Below the pieces are notes generated by a model. The model was not told where the DNA came from. It searched no databases and worked only from the letters and a program-made list of their open reading frames with translations. Below, piece by piece: positions 5,625 to 8,967 of a DNA stretch of 8,967 nucleotides (the stretch's first letter is position 1; the number at the start of each line of letters is the position of its first letter). Source of the stretch: Promethearchaeota archaeon (lineage in GTDB: Archaea > Asgardarchaeota > Lokiarchaeia > Sigynarchaeales > SOKP01); NCBI GenBank assembly GCA_030608765.1, contig JAUWDN010000022.1, positions 1 to 8,967 on the forward strand, written 5' to 3'. Made by a program: the position numbers and the translations under genes.

Positions 5625-5637
5625 TTTTTAAGTTTTT
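5625..5637 (+). terminator. U-tract terminator of the Lrp-family gene
   Basis: TTTTTAAGTTTTT begins two bases after the Lrp stop codon, in the sense orientation. It lies in the 28-base gap between two convergent genes and fits archaeal oligo-U termination. Confidence 0.45.
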
Positions 5638-5650
5638 ATAAGAAGATAGA

Positions 5651-5923
5651 TCATAATTTTTTTAACTTCTTGATATATTCTTTTCTGATATGTTTTATCT
5701 CCTTCTTTAACTTCAAAATTACCGCATTTAGTTCAACTTTTTTAGTTTTGATTTTAGAAAGAGTTGAAAGAGTTGAGCCATAAATCTTTTTTGATTCATG
5801 TTGTATTGATCGTTCAATTTGGTTTAACTCTTTATGCTTTGCTGCTAACTTTGATTCTAAATCTTTCAGCTTTTTATGGTATTCCGATTTAATTTTTTTA
5901 GTTAATTCTGATTTATTTACCAT
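5651..5923 (-). CDS. Small lysine-rich coiled-coil protein, unknown function
   Basis: The 90-residue product is almost entirely predicted helix, with heptad-like spacing of Leu/Ile in residues 5-45 and 58-90 and a short break near GSTLSTLS. It has about 25 lysines against roughly 10 acidic residues, so it is strongly basic. It contains no cysteine, and no signal or membrane segment. The composition fits a nucleic-acid- or membrane-surface-binding helical hairpin, or a partner that dimerises by coiled coil. I do not recognise a family. The ATG lacks a ribosome-binding site, but TATTTTAAAT lies about 15-25 bases upstream, so a leaderless or short-leader transcript is possible. It converges on the Lrp gene, ending 28 bases from that gene's stop. 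A long clean frame with protein-like heptads supports a real gene, though low-complexity AT-rich DNA can mimic this. Confidence 0.6.
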   Translation of the reverse strand: MVNKSELTKKIKSEYHKKLKDLESKLAAKHKELNQIERSIQHESKKIYGSTLSTLSKIKTKKVELNAVILKLKKEIKHIRKEYIKKLKKL

Positions 5924-5955
5924 AGAATTTTTCGATTTAAAATATTTTTTAGTTA

Positions 5956-5972
5956 ACTCTTATTTTAAGAGT
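5956..5972. promoter_or_regulatory. Perfect inverted repeat between divergent genes
   Basis: ACTCTTA-TTT-TAAGAGT is a perfect 7-bp inverted repeat with a 3-base centre. It lies 33 bases upstream of the coiled-coil gene on the minus strand and 60 bases upstream of the broken ParE gene on the plus strand. The half-site TAAGAGT recurs at 6008-6014, 42 bp (four helical turns) from the copy at 5966. It may be an operator, perhaps a relic of toxin-antitoxin autoregulation. Confidence 0.4.
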
Positions 5973-6031
5973 GTCTACTTTGATTAGATAGAATAATTAC
6001 CTTAATATAAGAGTTTAGGTAAATTGGAACA

Positions 6032-6148
6032 ATGGCTGAAATAGAATGGTCATCAAAAGCAGAAAATGATTTGAATGAGATTATTGATTATATTGCTCAA
6101 GAATCGCTGGAATATGCTCTTTCGTTTTATGAACAAGTATTCAATTAA
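6032..6148 (+). pseudogene. Truncated ParE/RelE-superfamily toxin gene
   Basis: The 38-codon frame gives MAEIEWSSKAENDLNEIIDY then IAQESLEYALSFYEQVFN. This matches the first half of ParE-type toxins, whose consensus starts 'I.Ws..A..DL..I.dYIa..s...A..f...i'. A complete member has about 90-100 residues, so this one stops at the end of the second helix. In the next frame, immediately downstream, LRDYNLNNGDDILLI (to about 6205) vaguely recalls the C-terminal strand pair of ParE. That would suit an internal deletion plus frameshift, but the match is weak. No antitoxin gene is visible upstream, where the coiled-coil gene is on the other strand. Toxin residues of the C-terminal half are missing, so the product should be inactive. 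Confidence 0.55.
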
Positions 6149-6367
6149 GAGATTACAACTTGAATAATGGTGACGATATTCTTTTGATTCCTTCAAGTAC
6201 GGCTGGTATTTTTTAAGAAGAACTAAATTTTCTACTTACTCTTTTTTTATTTAAAAAGATTTTTGATTCTAGAAATCGGACTCCTTTAATGTTAATAATT
6301 GACGTATTGCTAAAAGTTAGTAACAATTATCTAACAAAATTATAATTAAAAATTAAAGATGTAAAGA
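6149..6367. other. Non-coding gap between the ParE remnant and the acyltransferase
   Basis: No convincing gene is present. It holds the possible decayed ParE tail to about 6205 and an inverted repeat at 6291-6335: GTTAATAATTG pairs with CAATTATCTAAC, with one bulged base and a 22-base loop that contains the palindrome GTTAGTAAC. A TATA-like AATTATAATT follows at about 6338-6347, roughly 26 bases before the acyltransferase ATG. That is the spacing expected for a leaderless archaeal transcript. Confidence 0.35.
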
Positions 6368-7813
6368 ATGAATGAACTAAATTTTCAAAGTATTGAGCAA
6401 GAAGAAATAGTCTCTTCGAGAAAATCCGATTTCTTTCAGATTGATTTTTTAAAAGCAGCAATGATATTCCTGGTCATTTTTGATCACTATGTACACTGGA
6501 ACATCAAAGGTGATATTGGGGTCGCTCTCTGGGAAAGAATTTCCATACCCGTCTTTTTAGTAATACTTGGATTTAATATGGGGCATTCTTTTAGAGGACA
6601 AGGTGATATGTCGTTAAAACAATTATATTCTTGGAGTTATTTCAAAAAGAAAATCTTACGCTATGTTGTCCCTTTTCTTATTCTGTATGCAGCATCAACG
6701 CTTATTGGTTTATTTATGTATGGATTCGATTTTATAGCAATGTATGATAATCAATATTCCCCGAATCATGGTATAATAAATCTCTTTGTAGGAATAATGC
6801 CATTTTGGGGACCGGGCAATTGGTTTATCCCCGTTTTATTGCAATCAATTCTCGTCGTACCATTACTATATTGGGGTCTTACTAAAAAACCAGTAATAAC
6901 ATTAATTTTAACATTTGTCATAGAAATTATACTACAAGTTACTGTTTTTTTCATTATAGGAGATATTACAACTTGGGAAGAAGTACATTACTTAAGCGTG
7001 TTCATGAACAGTATCTTGTTTTATCTTTCTGCAGTCGGTTTGGGCATGTGGTTTTCTCAAGATCATAACCTTCAAAGTAAACATAACTTTTTTATGTGGT
7101 TTTTATATCCCCTTAGTTTAGTATACCTTGTAATATACCAATTTTTTGGCTTTCGATTCAGGTTTGATGGCACACCTCTCCTAAGAGGAGACTATCATTT
7201 CATAGTCTTTCCGTACTCAGCATTCTTAGTTTTGCTTGCGCTCAAATTATTACCCAAGACTTCAAAAGCAAAAATTTCGAGGACAATTTCTTTAATTGGA
7301 AAATCAACATGGCACATATTACTAACCCAGATATTGGGATTTGGAATGGTTACTGCTTGGTGGGGTTCTCATTATGGAATGAATGTTCCCTTCAATCCTT
7401 TTGATCTAATAGATTTAGCAGTGTTGTGGATTGTATTTATTTGGTTAGGCATAATCTGGTATAAGATTGATCATCAAGATGATTTAACAAGAAGGATATT
7501 ATATTACCTTAATTTTTTCATCTTGTTTCCTTGCTTTTTCTTATTAACCTTCTGGTTGCAAGGTTTCTGGATTCCTATACCGCTTATCGTAATAATATTT
7601 TACGGGATTGCCGCTATAATACTACATTTTGTCATTAAAAGGCCAATAAATACAAAGATAGTAGGTGTATGGACGGGATTTCTAGTAATAAGCTTTATTT
7701 CGATGATTCTTCAAGTTGAAGTATTTTTACCAAGAGATTTTTTGATTCTATTAATTCCTATGGGAGCTTACCTTGTTTTTGCAGTGTATTTTACACTATC
7801 CAATAAAAGTTAA
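6368..7813 (+). CDS. Acyltransferase-3 family multi-pass membrane protein
   Basis: Acyltransferase-3 (OafA/WecH-type) proteins move acyl groups, often acetyl, across the membrane onto sugars or lipids of the cell surface. The opening FFQIDFLKAAMIFLVIFDHY matches the family's first membrane helix ('idyLRaiAillVv..H'), with His40 as the likely catalytic histidine. ISIPVFLVILGFNMGHSF matches the second ('iaVPlFfliSGy'). GPGNWFIPVLLQSILVVPLL is the usual central 'W.l..ll..yll.P' helix, and a GKSTWHILLTQIL segment corresponds to the 'g..S..iYliH' helix. About ten helices make the core. Roughly 100 extra residues (about 377-481) add four more hydrophobic helices, making it longer than the common 350-400. 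ATG 6368 has only a weak ribosome-binding site. A T12 tract ends the gene. The substrate is unknown; archaeal surface glycans or lipids are plausible. Confidence 0.85.
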   Translation: MNELNFQSIEQEEIVSSRKSDFFQIDFLKAAMIFLVIFDHYVHWNIKGDIGVALWERISIPVFLVILGFNMGHSFRGQGDMSLKQLYSWSYFKKKILRYVVPFLILYAASTLIGLFMYGFDFIAMYDNQYSPNHGIINLFVGIMPFWGPGNWFIPVLLQSILVVPLLYWGLTKKPVITLILTFVIEIILQVTVFFIIGDITTWEEVHYLSVFMNSILFYLSAVGLGMWFSQDHNLQSKHNFFMWFLYPLSLVYLVIYQFFGFRFRFDGTPLLRGDYHFIVFPYSAFLVLLALKLLPKTSKAKISRTISLIGKSTWHILLTQILGFGMVTAWWGSHYGMNVPFNPFDLIDLAVLWIVFIWLGIIWYKIDHQDDLTRRILYYLNFFILFPCFFLLTFWLQGFWIPIPLIVIIFYGIAAIILHFVIKRPINTKIVGVWTGFLVISFISMILQVEVFLPRDFLILLIPMGAYLVFAVYFTLSNKS

Positions 7814-7833
7814 GGAAATTAATACTCAAATTC

Positions 7834-7845
7834 TTTTTTTTTTTT
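7834..7845 (+). terminator. U12 terminator after the acyltransferase gene
   Basis: Twelve T residues lie 21 bases downstream of the acyltransferase stop. A second possible signal follows: a hairpin AGGTTA-GACT-TAACCT (7852-7867) running into TTTT. Together they should separate this gene from the downstream transporter. Confidence 0.6.
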
Positions 7846-7854
7846 AAGATTAGG

Positions 7855-7929
7855 TTAGACTTAACCTTTTTCTAAGAAAATTCTCATATTTTAGAAATTA
7901 AATAATCATTTATATAGAACTTAGTCTAA
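7855..7929. promoter_or_regulatory. Nested inverted repeats over the transporter promoter
   Basis: TTAGACT (7855-7861) pairs perfectly with AGTCTAA (7923-7929). Inside it TTTCTAA (7869-7875) pairs perfectly with TTAGAAA (7891-7897). The right arm of the outer repeat lies 7 bases downstream of a TATA-like box, between it and the expected transcription start. A bound regulator could block initiation there. The repeats are visible; the function is inferred, and AT-rich DNA gives such repeats by chance. Confidence 0.3.
7909..7916 (+). promoter_or_regulatory. TATA-box candidate of the transporter gene
   Basis: TTTATATA matches the archaeal TATA consensus well. With the usual 22-27 base spacing, transcription would start near 7936-7942, giving a leader of about 45 bases before the ATG at 7985. 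Confidence 0.45.
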
Positions 7930-7984
7930 TTTGTAATTACTTTAATTATAGAGAAAAAAACAAAACAAAATAAGATGAATAAAA

Positions 7985-8967
7985 ATGTCAAAAGATTCAA
8001 CAGATGCTCGATTTGGTGAAATACCAACTAAAAAGATCTTAGGTTTTTCGTTACAAGCGCCTATGGCGGCTCTACTATTTATGATGTGGGGGAATCTACA
8101 GTTTTATGCTACTTCTGTTCTATTTATCCCTCCTATTGTAGTTACGCTCATTTTTCTTGTTTACTCTCTGGTAGATGCTTTTAATGACCCATTAATTGGA
8201 TATTTTACTGATAGATCAAAAAAATTCACTGCTCGATTTGGTAAACGATTTTTGTGGATAGCAGTGGGAGGATCAATAGGACCAATATTCATAATCTTAT
8301 CGTTTGTTCAAGTTGCAGATATTTCAGCTGTGGTTACAAATGCTATATGGATAATAATTATGATGGTCGTGTACGAAAGTTTCCTAACTTTCCTCGAAGT
8401 AAATCATGCTTCGTTGTATCCCGATTTGTTTCGAGATGATTCTTCTCGAAGAAAAGCTGTTGCCATTGGAGCCATGATTGGAGGTTTAGTAACAATCATT
8501 TTCTCTGTCATTTCACCAATAATGCTTGGGATTCTTGGAGGTGCATTAAGTCAACCAGCATATTTGATAAGAACTATCATATTTGTTTTCTTGGCATACT
8601 TATTATTTATTCCATACTTAAGAAGCGTGCGTGAAAGTAAAGAAAGGAAAGAATTCAGAGCAGGATTAGACCAAGCAGGCAGAAGTTCATCCCCGTTTAA
8701 GGAAGTTTTGAAAAATTTATTTAAAGATAAAATTTGGGTAGGATTAATTTTCTCTTATCTACTTTGGGCCACAGCAGGAGCTTGTATGTTGTATGGGATG
8801 AACTATTTCCTTATATATTATTTAGATCTGCCAATTGAAGCCGGTGCTATACCAAGTTTAGGATACGCCGTATGCACCATTATTTTCACCCCAATTTGGA
8901 CCACTCTTGCTAAGAAAATTGGTATTAGGAAAACTTATTTGATAACCTTAACTCTGCACACTTTTAT
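7985..8967 (+). CDS. MFS transporter, GPH-type (MFS_2), 3' end beyond the window
   Basis: The frame is open from this ATG to the window edge (327 complete codons), so the gene is truncated at its C-terminus by the window. GPH-family (glycoside-pentoside-hexuronide:cation symporter) carriers are 12-helix proteins of about 450-500 residues. The family signature after the second helix is clear: LVDAFNDPLIGYFTDR (62-77) corresponds to 'r.wDai.DPl.G.lsDrt', followed by RFGKRF for 'r.GrrRp'. A helix pair around residues 118-134 ends in FLEVNHASLYPDLFRDDSSR, which matches the family's 'y..l.aeltpd...R' turn. A charged cytoplasmic loop at about residues 215-245 separates the two halves. The acidic residues fit cation coupling. 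The substrate cannot be read from the sequence; sugar or glycoside is only the family default, and lysolipid carriers also belong to MFS_2. GATGA before the ATG is a weak ribosome-binding site. Confidence 0.85.
   Translation, partial: MSKDSTDARFGEIPTKKILGFSLQAPMAALLFMMWGNLQFYATSVLFIPPIVVTLIFLVYSLVDAFNDPLIGYFTDRSKKFTARFGKRFLWIAVGGSIGPIFIILSFVQVADISAVVTNAIWIIIMMVVYESFLTFLEVNHASLYPDLFRDDSSRRKAVAIGAMIGGLVTIIFSVISPIMLGILGGALSQPAYLIRTIIFVFLAYLLFIPYLRSVRESKERKEFRAGLDQAGRSSSPFKEVLKNLFKDKIWVGLIFSYLLWATAGACMLYGMNYFLIYYLDLPIEAGAIPSLGYAVCTIIFTPIWTTLAKKIGIRKTYLITLTLHTF

Noticed and set aside
6766..6954. Minus-strand frame inside the acyltransferase
   Set aside because: It is short, antisense, and lies inside a continuous membrane-protein reading frame.
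8254..8439. 61-codon plus-strand frame inside the transporter
   Set aside because: It is an out-of-frame shadow of the transporter gene, whose own frame is open across the whole region and carries MFS_2 motifs.
1..8967. CRISPR array, tRNA/rRNA gene or insertion sequence
   Set aside because: I saw no regularly spaced repeats, tRNA-like cloverleaf with a T-loop, rRNA core sequence, transposase motif or long terminal inverted repeats on either strand.

Overview
The window is AT-rich (roughly one third G+C by eye) and reads as archaeal. It has an Lrp/AsnC regulator behind TATA-like elements, U-tract terminators without clear hairpins, and purine-rich ribosome-binding sites. Two proteins have a eukaryote-like flavour: a sirtuin with the spacing of the SIRT6/SIRT7 class, and a TPR protein ending in an eight-cysteine RING-like zinc finger with a CWVC motif. 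Together these suggest an Asgard archaeon (Promethearchaeota), perhaps a Lokiarchaeia-type lineage. That placement is inference; there is no rRNA or tRNA in the window to test it.

Layout. 1-44: possible first codons of a minus-strand gene leaving the window. 176-883 (+): the sirtuin. 896-1015 (+): a 39-residue piece resembling the C-terminal end of a TPR protein. 1023-2810 (-): the TPR/zinc-finger protein. 2968-4849 (-): a five-gene sulfur-relay operon, in transcription order tusA, dsrE/tusD-like, dsrF/tusC-like, dsrH/tusB-like and dsrE2-like. 4850-5118: a divergent control region with two different pairs of palindromic repeats. 5119-5622 (+): the Lrp/AsnC regulator. 5651-5923 (-): a small lysine-rich coiled-coil protein. 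6032-6148 (+): a broken ParE-type toxin gene. 6368-7813 (+): an acyltransferase-3 family membrane protein with an extra C-terminal membrane bundle. 7985 to the end (+): a GPH-type MFS transporter cut by the window edge.

How the genes work together. The coherent unit is the sulfur relay: TusA receives persulfide sulfur, a DsrE-F-H (TusDCB-like) complex passes it on, and DsrE2 is a further thiol sulfur carrier. The divergent Lrp-family regulator and the paired palindromes between it and tusA suggest local control. No DsrC/TusE, MnmA, sulfite reductase or heterodisulfide reductase gene is visible, so the final sulfur acceptor is unknown. The remaining genes look like single transcription units.

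I did not find a clearly new defence or mobile system. The best candidates for new biology are the SIRT6-like archaeal sirtuin, the archaeal sulfur-relay operon with its two-motif operator region, and the TPR/RING-like protein.
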